Position numbers and translations under genes: made by a program
From: an uncultured Bacteroidales bacterium
GTDB taxonomy: Bacteria > Bacteroidota > Bacteroidia > Bacteroidales > P3
Direction of reading: 5' to 3'
Length of the DNA: 64,000 bases
Assembly: GCA_900316515.1 (NCBI GenBank)
Contig: ONDE01000009.1
Span: 1 to 64,000 of the forward strand
Notes under the pieces: model-generated
Told to the model about the DNA's origin: nothing
Databases searched by the model: none
Seen by the model: only the letters and a program-made list of their open reading frames with translations
Shown here: positions 35,071 through 43,961 of the stretch, piece by piece
Layout of the letters: each line of letters opens with the position of its first letter
Numbering within the stretch: position 1 is the first letter of the stretch

Positions 35071-35088
35071 GGTTGTCGGCCGAGCCGA
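35071..35088. repeat. Isolated core of the palindromic element
   Basis: Eighteen bases containing GTCGGCCGAGCCGAC are identical to the core found in waaA and mtaB, but without the octamer flanks. The rest of 34999-35172 holds a few TGGTTTACA repeats and no gene. Confidence 0.7.
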
Positions 35089-35251
35089 CGCCACAGCAAA
35101 ACTGAATTGGTTTACATTGTTTCGTCCATATCCCTAATCTGGTTTACACCTTCACGGTTTTGGTTTACACTTCCTCGCACCGCCGCGTCGTCTTCGCCCG
35201 CAGCTACTAATTGCAGTAGTTAAGGAGACAGTAGTTAAGTAGATACTATTT

Positions 35252-35284
35252 AAAGTGGAGTCTTTCCGGGCTCCACTTTTTTCT
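35252..35284 (+). terminator. Duplicate of the proS terminator
   Basis: The same hairpin arms as at 33544, with one more T in the tail. It would shield the array from upstream transcripts. Confidence 0.8.
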
Positions 35285-35318
35285 TTTGCCCGATTTGGAA
35301 AATAATTTGTATCTTTGC
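35284..35318 (+). promoter_or_regulatory. Promoter upstream of the CRISPR array
   Basis: TTTTG is followed after 21 bases by TATCTTTG (35311-35318 region), about 60 bases before the first repeat and pointing into the array. Confidence 0.6.
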
Positions 35319-35377
35319 ACCATGAAATCGGAATGACAAAAAACAAATAAAACAGAAAAGAAACAGAGAGATAGAAT

Positions 35378-36123
35378 AAGGATAATTGCTTGAAAAGTAA
35401 ACATTGATAATAGATCTTTGACATCCGCAGGGCAAGACCGACATCGGTCCTCATGGGTTGTGAATTGCTTGAAAAGTAAACATTGATAATAGATCTTTGA
35501 CATCTTAAGACACTCAACATAAGACTGAACTGGGGTTGTGAATTGCTTGAAAAGTAAACATTGATAATAGATCTTTGACATCCCGGACTTTGTACGTATT
35601 TTTCAATTACTGTTGTGAATTGCTTGAAAAGTAAACATTGATAATAGATCTTTGACATCGCTTCAGCAGAAATTTGAACAGAGGAGTAGTTGTGAATTGC
35701 TTGAAAAGTAAACATTGATAATAGATCTTTGACATCGGCGACACGTTGGGATGAAGCCTACGAGGGTTGTGAATTGCTTGAAAAGTAAACATTGATAATA
35801 GATCTTTGACATCGCGGTATTTTCCATCCTCTTTGACTACTAGTTGTGAATTGCTTGAAAAGTAAACATTGATAATAGATCTTTGACATCATAAGACGAC
35901 CTATTATAGAGGCGTAGCGGTTGTGAATTGCTTGAAAAGTAAACATTGATAATAGATCTTTGACATCGATGGGCACGGCCGCCTATGCCATCCTCGAGTT
36001 GTGAATTGCTTGAAAAGTAAACATTGATAATAGATCTTTGACATCCACGTTTGAACATTGTCGAAATCAACGTAAGTTGTGAATTGCTTGAAAAGTAAAC
36101 ATTGATAATAGATCTTTGACATC
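35378..36123 (+). CRISPR. Type II-C CRISPR array, 10 repeats and 9 spacers
   Basis: The 48-bp repeat begins GTTGTGAATTGCTTGAAAAG and ends GATCTTTGACATC. Full copies start at 35457, 35535, 35612, 35689, 35766, 35843, 35920, 35998 and 36076. The copy at 35378 is identical except for its first 6 or so bases. The spacers are 29-31 bp and all different. The tracrRNA anti-repeat pairs with the 5' part of the repeat, so crRNAs read on the plus strand. The 3' half of each repeat resembles a promoter (TTG, 20 bases, GATCTTTG). Open frames across the array are artefacts. Confidence 0.98.
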
Positions 36124-36174
36124 ACGATGTCAATAATCGGGTGATATACAATGTACTATTAGTTGTCAAAGACT

Positions 36175-36207
36175 AAAAAAATCCCGCCATTATAGGCGGG
36201 ATTTTTT
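36175..36207. terminator. Symmetric terminator between array and cas2
   Basis: AAAAAATCCCGCC and GGCGGGATTTTTT surround a short AT loop. It can end both the plus-strand array transcripts and the minus-strand cas operon. Confidence 0.9.
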
Positions 36208-36232
36208 GTTTGTTGTAATTGTTTTTTCAATT

Positions 36233-37472
<1,240 letters not shown>

Positions 37473-37480
37473 AAGAAATA

Positions 37481-40400
37481 TTAATACTCTCCTACATGAA
37501 CTATTCGGCCGATATGGTCAATGCGTACTTTCACAATGCCTTTAAGGTTGTTGAGCGATGTTATCCTCTTCCAGGTTATGTTTTGAAGGGCTTTTTTGTC
37601 ATCTATGGTTGTCTCAAGGTGGTGACGGAACCAATAGTCTTTGCTCGACAGCTTTTGTACGCGGAATAGGTTGGGGCTAATCTGGCTGTAGTTGCGTTCG
37701 TCGGTAAGGTCTATTTCTGTGGGGTCGAAGCCCTGTGTAGGATTGGGAAAAACGAAGTATTCGTTTTGCTTCATGGTGAATAGGAACTGCCAACCTTTGT
37801 CTTTGTTATATTCTTTGTCGACAACGGGCATGTCGAGTTGTGTTACGCGTGCCACAGCTTCGTAGAAGGAAACTATATGCTCTTGCAGGTTGCCGTCGGC
37901 ATCGCGGAAGATGGCTACATGATGGTTGTTTTTGAGGTTGACATAATCGGCAGGTTGCAGATTGCCATCTGCGTCGAGTATCGGATGGCCCTCTTTATCG
38001 TGCTTGTGGTGCAATGGTTCACCTGGAATGCTCTCGACGATCGTAACTCGCTTGATGTCGATGCCACGCTCACGATTGAGCCATATCGGGTTGCTGTCGA
38101 GATTGGAGAATGCTTTGCCTGCATCGCCGCCATATTCGGCCAAGCGTGCTTGCAACAGGCGACGTACCCCATTGTCAAGCACTTTGTCTACGTTGAGGTC
38201 TTTGTCTACGCTTTTGCGGATTGTGAATTGTTTGTCATACTGGCGTATGAGTACTTTTTCCGGCACTTGGACGGTATGTTCGGCGTCAAGCCAGATGGGG
38301 CTCTTGGCGGGGCTGTTTTTGCCAGTGAAAGCTTTCTTGGTGTCGCCGTCAAACTCATCGAGGCGTTGTTGCAGCGCCTTGCGGTAGGTGGTATTCTGCA
38401 CTTGTGCTATTAGTTTGGCTGTCATTTTGCTGCCGACAGGCACCTCACATGTGGACGGTATGAGAGCAGAGCCGTATACTGTTTCCTTGTGCAGTTGCCC
38501 GCGAGGGGTGAGCTGTGTCTTCTGTTTATTGCCACCTTTGGTTTTGGTGATGTTGGTGTTGCGTGTTGCCACTTTGTTTTTTGCCTTGATAGATACCAGT
38601 ATCATCTCGAGGTGTCGTTTGGCTTCTGCACGGAAGTTGCCAGCAATAGGCATGACGAAACGTAGGTGGCCGTTTGCATCGCGCTCCAGGAAGTGGCGCT
38701 CAATAGAACGAATGTCATCAATATCGCGGGCATTAAGATGATTGAGGTAGTTGATGTACGCCGGGCGGGTAAAGGCGATGGTGAGTGCATCCATAGCGTG
38801 ATGGCGGTGGTCGTTGCGCTTTGTCCAGTCTTCGATTCGGCGTATCTGCTGCCCGTCGCGTCCTGTTATGACAGAGGTGAGTCCTTGTTGTTGGTATTTG
38901 CTCCAGTTGAGTTCCTGCATGATGTCGACCAGTTGCCAGTCTTGTCGCAGGCGGTCGGTGACGCTGCCGGTGGTGGCGGTTACGATGCGAGCAATGTCGT
39001 GCAACATTTCCTGGGCTTTGCGTGAGATATACTGAGTGTTGCGTAGGTCGCGCTCTATGAAGTCTTCAGGTATCTCGGCTTCAGTCATCTTGAGTTTACG
39101 CGCTTTGACAGGCGAGATGGCACCATTGCTAAGAAGGCTGTCGATGCGGCTTTTGTAATCAGAAACGCCGGAGTCGCCATATTTGTTTTTGACATAGTCG
39201 ATGGCGGTGGCGTTGCTCTTTTCTATATTTATATCTCGGTATTCGAGAGTCTTGTTTGAGAAAGAGTCGTCGAAGAGGCGTGACTGCGGTATGATATGCT
39301 CGATGTCTATATCCTTGCTGAAAAGCTTTTCTTTAGGAATGTATTGGTTGGAGTATAATGTTTTATAGCCGTTTGGTGCCAGTTCTTGATAAAGTCGGTA
39401 TCGGATGATGTCGTTGCGGCTGACATGCGTAAGGCCAAAGTCTTTCTGCAGGATGGTGCGGTATTGTTCTGTTTCGCGTGTGGTGCGGTTGATGGCTTCA
39501 GTCATAGCCTTGCGCTGTGCGGCGTTCCTCTTCAACTCGCGTGCAAGTTCGATGCGCACTTCGTCAGGACGACCGTATGCGTCAATGATTCCGTTGACTA
39601 CGTTAACCATCTGGTTTAATATTTTCTCCACCACTGGGTTGCGAAGACTGTTTTTGGCCAGCGGCTCAAGATGCTCTTTGAGTGGACGGCTGTCGTTCTC
39701 TTCGCGGGTAAGAGACTGCTCGGAATGCCTATAGCCAGCCAGAGCGCATGCCTCGCTGTATTCGTGTCCTGCGGCCATGTAGGGCAGAATGCGTTTGATG
39801 GCTTTTGTGGAAATGCTGCAATAGTCATCCTCGAAATGCAGTTTGGCATATAGCCTGGCATATTCATATGGCAAGTGAGTCAGCTCCATAATGTGTTTGG
39901 TCAGCTTCTCGTCGCCTGTTGTTGTGTTGTCGCCTTCGAAAGAATAAAGAAGGTGCCAGAGTCTCATCTGCGGCTCGTCTTCTATTTTTTCGGCGTCGGT
40001 GTTGAGGTTGAGCCAGTCGGTGGCATATCCGAGACCATGGAATACTGACTTGATAATGTCGAGTATTTGGTCGGCAGGCATTTTGGAGAAGTCGTATTCC
40101 CCGTGTCCGCTTAAAGAGATAATCTCTTGTGTGGCCGAGAGGATATTGGCCATTGTGCGGTCGCCATCGAGCGATGCAAAATTGAGGTCAAGTCCGCGGG
40201 TTTTTGTGAAGAGTGCTTTTAGTGCGTCTTTCTTGCTGAGTTTCTCCTTAAGGAGCAGCTCTGTGCAGAGTGTTGCTTTCTGTTCGTCATTAAGCACATA
40301 TTCTTCGTCGTCTTTTATTATAGTTACATTGTTTAGTGTTTGCCATATTCTGAAGCGTTGGAAAAGCGGCGATGATTTAGGGCATACTTTGCGATGTTCA

Positions 40401-41536
40401 AACGGGCAGTTGGCGACAAGCCATTTTTGCGACTTCAGCCTGCGTTGGTAGAAGATGATTATGTCGCGTATTTCGTGCTTTAGCTCCGGTGTCAGTTCTG
40501 TATGGTATCGAGCCTGCGTTTCCCATAGTTGTTCAAATTCATCCAAGTAATCTTGGCGGTAGAAGGGTTTGTTCTTGAGGCTTGCGTTGGGGTTGCTGTC
40601 CAGTTGCTGCATGAGATACTGCCCAACTGTTTGGTGGTTGATATATAGTATTTTGCTACGGTCGCTGATGGCACCGAGGTAGCCGCTACTGCTGTTTATC
40701 TGTCCGTTGACCTCGCAGATTACTGTTGCGAGCTCCTCTGGTGTCAGAGCCCTGTTGAGTGCATCGTTACGGAGAGAAAACAGTTGCTTGTTTCTCTCGA
40801 ACCGATTTCCCTTGATGTCGGCAGTATAAATGCCGTATGTCTTCGAAAAGACAACGCTGGTTCCTTTCTTGCTTTGCCCTTCTATGGAATTTCGGAAATC
40901 TGTCGATAGTATTGTGCTATGATACTGATGCTGGTATGCCCATATTTTGTCAAGTTCGGCCAGCAGGTCGGAACGATAGAAGTCAGGAATGTAGTGCTTG
41001 CCTTCGCTTATCAACAGGTGCCCATATTGGCCTGGAGTCATGCCCGAATCGTAGAGTTGGCGAGCCATATCGAGATTGTTGATAAAGCTACCATCCTCGT
41101 TATTGTTCATCTTTCGGCTGCTCTTATAGCCTCTCTTCTTGTTAAGCATGAGCAATACACGTGCGAACTGCTCCAGGGTAATCTCTTGTGAGGCGGCTTT
41201 GGCTCGCAGACGATAGGTCTCAAAAGTACTATTGTTGCCATTCTCTGATAGAATAGTATTGTCAGATATCCATTGGTTTTCTTTGAGGAGGGATATAAGG
41301 TTTTCGCGTCGCAGTTTGTATCGTTGCAGATTGCGTCGCATACTCCTTTTTAGGGTTCTGTCGGCTGTAGTGGTGATGGGAGCACCTTTCTCAAAGTTGG
41401 TTTGCTCGTCGGTGGTTAGCGGATTAACGCGAACACCAAGACGTACTATAGAAGAGTCTTTTGGCATATCAGCTTCGTTGACAACCGCCCAACCAATACT
41501 GGTGGTACCAAGGTCTAATCCTAATACTTTAGCCAT
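37481..41536 (-). CDS. cas9: CRISPR RNA-guided endonuclease Cas9 (subtype II-C)
   Basis: The 1351-residue nuclease cuts DNA matched by a crRNA:tracrRNA pair. All catalytic parts are present: RuvC-I VLGLDLGTTSIGWAV (Asp8), an arginine-rich bridge helix RRNLQRYKLRRENL near residue 65, RuvC-II IELARELK (Glu663), HNH IDIEHIIPQS (His747) with NKTLEYRDIN, and RuvC-III HRHHAMDAL (His913, Asp916). I start at MAKVLGLDLG; the upstream in-frame TTG (41554) falls at the likely transcription start. The size is large for II-C but usual for Bacteroidota. The promoter is divergent from the tracrRNA promoter. Confidence 0.98.
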   Translation of the reverse strand: MAKVLGLDLGTTSIGWAVVNEADMPKDSSIVRLGVRVNPLTTDEQTNFEKGAPITTTADRTLKRSMRRNLQRYKLRRENLISLLKENQWISDNTILSENGNNSTFETYRLRAKAASQEITLEQFARVLLMLNKKRGYKSSRKMNNNEDGSFINNLDMARQLYDSGMTPGQYGHLLISEGKHYIPDFYRSDLLAELDKIWAYQHQYHSTILSTDFRNSIEGQSKKGTSVVFSKTYGIYTADIKGNRFERNKQLFSLRNDALNRALTPEELATVICEVNGQINSSSGYLGAISDRSKILYINHQTVGQYLMQQLDSNPNASLKNKPFYRQDYLDEFEQLWETQARYHTELTPELKHEIRDIIIFYQRRLKSQKWLVANCPFEHRKVCPKSSPLFQRFRIWQTLNNVTIIKDDEEYVLNDEQKATLCTELLLKEKLSKKDALKALFTKTRGLDLNFASLDGDRTMANILSATQEIISLSGHGEYDFSKMPADQILDIIKSVFHGLGYATDWLNLNTDAEKIEDEPQMRLWHLLYSFEGDNTTTGDEKLTKHIMELTHLPYEYARLYAKLHFEDDYCSISTKAIKRILPYMAAGHEYSEACALAGYRHSEQSLTREENDSRPLKEHLEPLAKNSLRNPVVEKILNQMVNVVNGIIDAYGRPDEVRIELARELKRNAAQRKAMTEAINRTTRETEQYRTILQKDFGLTHVSRNDIIRYRLYQELAPNGYKTLYSNQYIPKEKLFSKDIDIEHIIPQSRLFDDSFSNKTLEYRDINIEKSNATAIDYVKNKYGDSGVSDYKSRIDSLLSNGAISPVKARKLKMTEAEIPEDFIERDLRNTQYISRKAQEMLHDIARIVTATTGSVTDRLRQDWQLVDIMQELNWSKYQQQGLTSVITGRDGQQIRRIEDWTKRNDHRHHAMDALTIAFTRPAYINYLNHLNARDIDDIRSIERHFLERDANGHLRFVMPIAGNFRAEAKRHLEMILVSIKAKNKVATRNTNITKTKGGNKQKTQLTPRGQLHKETVYGSALIPSTCEVPVGSKMTAKLIAQVQNTTYRKALQQRLDEFDGDTKKAFTGKNSPAKSPIWLDAEHTVQVPEKVLIRQYDKQFTIRKSVDKDLNVDKVLDNGVRRLLQARLAEYGGDAGKAFSNLDSNPIWLNRERGIDIKRVTIVESIPGEPLHHKHDKEGHPILDADGNLQPADYVNLKNNHHVAIFRDADGNLQEHIVSFYEAVARVTQLDMPVVDKEYNKDKGWQFLFTMKQNEYFVFPNPTQGFDPTEIDLTDERNYSQISPNLFRVQKLSSKDYWFRHHLETTIDDKKALQNITWKRITSLNNLKGIVKVRIDHIGRIVHVGEY

Positions 41537-41557
41537 AGTTATAGATGTTTTCAATGG

Positions 41558-41627
41558 TGCAAAGATACATGTTTTTCAGCGAATAGAAAAAAATATTTTG
41601 CTATATTGTGGAAAAGTTGTATTTTTG
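41558..41627. promoter_or_regulatory. Divergent promoters of cas9 (minus) and tracrRNA (plus)
   Basis: The cas9 -7 box TATCTTTG is at 41560-41567 on the minus strand. On the plus strand TTTG (41597-41600), 19 bases and TATTTTTG (41620-41627) form a full consensus promoter for the tracrRNA. Confidence 0.8.
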
Positions 41628-41632
41628 CATCA

Positions 41633-41718
41633 CTTTTTAAGCAATTCACAATAAGGATTATTCCGTTGTGAAAACATTTCGGAGGGCGGGAGCAGCAATG
41701 CTCCCGTCGTCTGTTTTG
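41633..41718 (+). ncRNA. tracrRNA
   Basis: The anti-repeat CTTTTTAAGCAATTCACAA (41633-41651) pairs with the first 19 bases of the CRISPR repeat, with one G-U pair. A small GGA/TCC hairpin follows (aaggattattccg), then a terminator stem CGGGAGCA-GCAA-TGCTCCCG (41687-41706) and a T-rich tail. The start is set about 6 bases after the -7 box, and the 3' end is estimated. Confidence 0.9.
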
Positions 41719-41832
41719 ATTGAAAAGAATGCTTGGGAGGTTTGGCGGTAATATTAACCCATTTTTCCTTAATATTTCAATCCAGATGGTTTGGCCATAG
41801 GGTAAACACCCATATAGGTGGCCTATTTCGAC

Positions 41833-41896
41833 AGTATTTCTTCAGTATTTCTTCAGTGTTTCTTCAGTGGATGACTGAAGAAACACTGAAGAAATA
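41833..41896. repeat. Perfect 23-bp inverted repeat built from 11-bp units
   Basis: Arms 41846-41868 and 41874-41896 are exact complements around GGATG. The left side is three direct tatttcttcag/tgtttcttcag units. The flanking stretches 41719-41832 and 41897-41979 hold no gene or recognised site. Confidence 0.9.
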
Positions 41897-41979
41897 GCGG
41901 GAAGTGATTGAAAATCAGACGGTGTTTTCACGAGGTCTGGTTGCACCCTGGTCGCTCTGGTTGCGCAGGTTGCGCGGGG

Positions 41980-42969
41980 TTACAGCTTGACCAGGCGGTA
42001 GCGGGTGGTGCCGGTGCCGAGACGCTCGGCATGGGTGATGATGTGGGTGCCGTGTTTCTTGTTGACGCGCTCCTGCAGGGGGGCGGCATCGTCGCCCTCG
42101 GTGTCGCTGTGGGTGAAGACGAGGTCGAGACAGGCCTTGTCGAGGGCCACGGGGTCGGTGGAGGCCAGGATGCCCACGTCTTTCATCTTGGGCGAGGCAG
42201 GGCGGCCCATGCAGTCGCAGTCGACCGAGAGGTTGTTCATGACATTGATGTAGACGATGTTGCGTCCCTCTTGTTTGAAGTAGCGCTGCACGGCGTCGGC
42301 AGCGGTGGCCATGCATTCGAGGAAGGCGTCCTGCTCGGCGGGTTTCCAGCGGCTGTCGGTCGCGCCGGCGGAATGGATGTAGAACTTGCCGCTGCGCGAG
42401 GCAACGCCGATGGAGAGGTTCTTCAGCGCGCCGCCGAAGCCGCCCATGGCGTGGCCTTTGAAGTGCGAGAGATCGATCATGAAGTCGTAGTTGGCCAGGT
42501 GGCTGCCCACCTCGTCGTAATTGATATAGGTGGTGTCCTGCACCGGCAGGCGCATGGTGCCTTCGGAGTCCATGATGTCCACGTTGCCGTAGCCGCGCTT
42601 GGCGATGGCCTTGCTGTGGCTCTTGGTCTTGGCACGGCGGGAGAGTGGATAGGCGGTGTTGCACTCGACAAGGGTGCCGTCGACGCGCTGCACCAGGGGC
42701 ATGATGAGGGCGGGGTCGAGGTGGTTGCTGTGGCTCGACTCGCCGGTGCTTATCTTCACGGCCACGCGGCCTGAGGCTTCGACGCCAAGGGCTTCGTAGA
42801 TGCGCACCAGGGCCTCGGGGCTGATTTCGTCGGTGAAATAGACCACCGCGCCGTCGTCGCCCATGGTGGGCACGTAGGGGACGGGGTTGGCGCCCTTTTG
42901 GGCGCAGGCTGTCAAAAGGCTGATGGTGAGCGCTATGGCTGCTGTGAAATGTGGAAAGTTGTGTTTCAT
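41980..42969 (-). CDS. DUF362 domain lipoprotein
   Basis: The 329-residue protein has a lipoprotein signal (LTISLLTAC, Cys at about 22) and a DUF362 body: VAVKISTGESSHSNHLDPALI, FMIDLSHFKGHAMGGFGGALKNLSIGVASRSGK and DVGILASTDPVALDKACLD. DUF362 proteins often carry ferredoxin clusters; none is seen here. I start at MKHNFPHFT, as the earlier start lies upstream of a TACTTTTG box at 42978-42985. That leaves almost no leader. Function unknown. Confidence 0.88.
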   Translation of the reverse strand: MKHNFPHFTAAIALTISLLTACAQKGANPVPYVPTMGDDGAVVYFTDEISPEALVRIYEALGVEASGRVAVKISTGESSHSNHLDPALIMPLVQRVDGTLVECNTAYPLSRRAKTKSHSKAIAKRGYGNVDIMDSEGTMRLPVQDTTYINYDEVGSHLANYDFMIDLSHFKGHAMGGFGGALKNLSIGVASRSGKFYIHSAGATDSRWKPAEQDAFLECMATAADAVQRYFKQEGRNIVYINVMNNLSVDCDCMGRPASPKMKDVGILASTDPVALDKACLDLVFTHSDTEGDDAAPLQERVNKKHGTHIITHAERLGTGTTRYRLVKL

Positions 42970-42977
42970 AATGGCGG

Positions 42978-42985
42978 CAAAAGTA
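42978..42985 (-). promoter_or_regulatory. -7 box of the DUF362 gene promoter
   Basis: TACTTTTG on the minus strand, only 9 bases upstream of the chosen ATG, which predicts a very short or absent leader. Confidence 0.5.
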
Positions 42986-43082
42986 CGAATTAATTTCCTT
43001 TTTTCTTTTTTCACGAACAATAATATTTCTAAATATTCGTTAAAAGGTCGATGGAAAATGTTTAACCAAAAACTATAAAACT

Positions 43083-43814
43083 ATGAAGATTACAAACAAA
43101 ATGCTTGCTGAGTGCTTCGGCACCTTCGTTCTCGTGCTGGGCGGCTGCGGTACCGCACTGTTCGGCCATGTGGGCTTCCTCGGCGTTGCCATTGCCTTCG
43201 GCCTCACGGTGATCGCCATGGCCTATGGCATCGGCCACGTGAGCGGCGCCCATCTGAACCCCGCCGTGTCGTTCGGCGTGTGGGTCAACGGCCGCATGAG
43301 CTTGAAAGACATGCTCCTCTACTGGGTGAGCCAGATTGTCGGCGCCATCATCGCCGGCGCTGTCCTTTTCGGCATCTATAAAGCCGCCGGTCTCGGCGCC
43401 ACGGGTGTCTTCGCCGCCAACGGCTATGGCGAGGCCTTCCAGGCCGCTACCGGCAATCCTGACTACCTCAACGTCTCGATGTGGGGCGCCTTCGCCGTCG
43501 AAGCTGTCCTGACCTTCATCTTCCTGATGGTGATCCTCGGCGCCACCGACGAGCGCAGCAACACCAAGGCCGCCGGCCTTGCCATCGGCCTCACGTTGAC
43601 GCTCATCCACCTCGTCAGCATCCCGCTGACCAACACCAGTGTCAACCCCGCCCGCTCCATCAGCCAGGCCATCTTCAGCGACTGCGCCACCTGGAGCGCC
43701 TGCAGCCAGCTGTGGCTCTTCATCGTCGCCCCGCTTGTGGGTGCCGCTGTGGCCGGTCTGTTCTACAAGTGCGTCTGCGGCGACTGCTGCTGCAAGAAGT
43801 GCAAGAAAGACTGA
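43083..43814 (+). CDS. aqpZ: Aquaporin Z-like water channel with Cys-rich tail
   Basis: The 243-residue six-helix channel has the two pore motifs HLNPAV (NPA 59-61) and SVNPARS (188-191). His176 and Arg191 are placed as His174 and Arg189 of E. coli AqpZ, so a water-selective filter is likely. The C-terminus CVCGDCCCKKCKKD has six cysteines in 14 residues, which I do not know from other aquaporins. It is followed by a repeat array and a terminator. Confidence 0.93.
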   Translation: MKITNKMLAECFGTFVLVLGGCGTALFGHVGFLGVAIAFGLTVIAMAYGIGHVSGAHLNPAVSFGVWVNGRMSLKDMLLYWVSQIVGAIIAGAVLFGIYKAAGLGATGVFAANGYGEAFQAATGNPDYLNVSMWGAFAVEAVLTFIFLMVILGATDERSNTKAAGLAIGLTLTLIHLVSIPLTNTSVNPARSISQAIFSDCATWSACSQLWLFIVAPLVGAAVAGLFYKCVCGDCCCKKCKKD

Positions 43815-43816
43815 CG

Positions 43817-43874
43817 GAAGTGAAGAGTGAAGAGTGAAAAGTGAAAAGTGAAGAATGAAGAGTGAAGAGTGAAA
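43817..43874. repeat. Degenerate 7-bp tandem repeat (agagtga type)
   Basis: About eight units of agagtga/aaagtga/agaatga follow the aquaporin stop. Confidence 0.85.
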
Positions 43875-43909
43875 GAGGCCGTCTCGATACGAGGCGGCCT
43901 CTTTAGTTT
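43872..43909 (+). terminator. Hairpin terminator after the aquaporin gene
   Basis: AAAGAGGCCG and CGGCCTCTTT arms with an inner CTCG/CGAG stem, then AGTTTTT. It works in either direction. Confidence 0.85.
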
Positions 43910-43961
43910 TTGGTTTTTACTTTTTACTTTTTAGTTTTTAGTTTTTAGTTTTTAGTTTACA
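43905..43961. repeat. Degenerate 7-bp tandem repeat (agttttt type)
   Basis: About seven units agttttt/ggttttt/acttttt run to the stop codon of mtaB. Confidence 0.85.

Larger units (their letters stand above)
35173..35321 (+). repeat. 148-bp direct repeat, copy 2 (proS tail duplicate)
   Basis: It begins inside a proS codon run without the rest of the gene, then repeats the stop, array, terminator and promoter box. It directly precedes the CRISPR array. Confidence 0.9.

Noticed and set aside
35152-36125. Several minus-strand open frames with repeated MSKIYYQCLLFKQF segments
   Set aside because: They are translations of CRISPR repeats and unrelated spacers.
36126-36173. A tracrRNA next to cas2
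   Set aside because: Only 8-9 bases complement the repeat, and to its 3' end; the 41633 candidate pairs over 19 bases with the 5' end and has promoter and terminator.
36124-36174. A tenth spacer and a degenerate last repeat
   Set aside because: After 36153 there is no match to the repeat beyond GTTGT; the stretch is better seen as array flank.
41833-41896. A retron or group II intron structure
   Set aside because: No reverse transcriptase or intron motif is nearby; only a palindrome is present.
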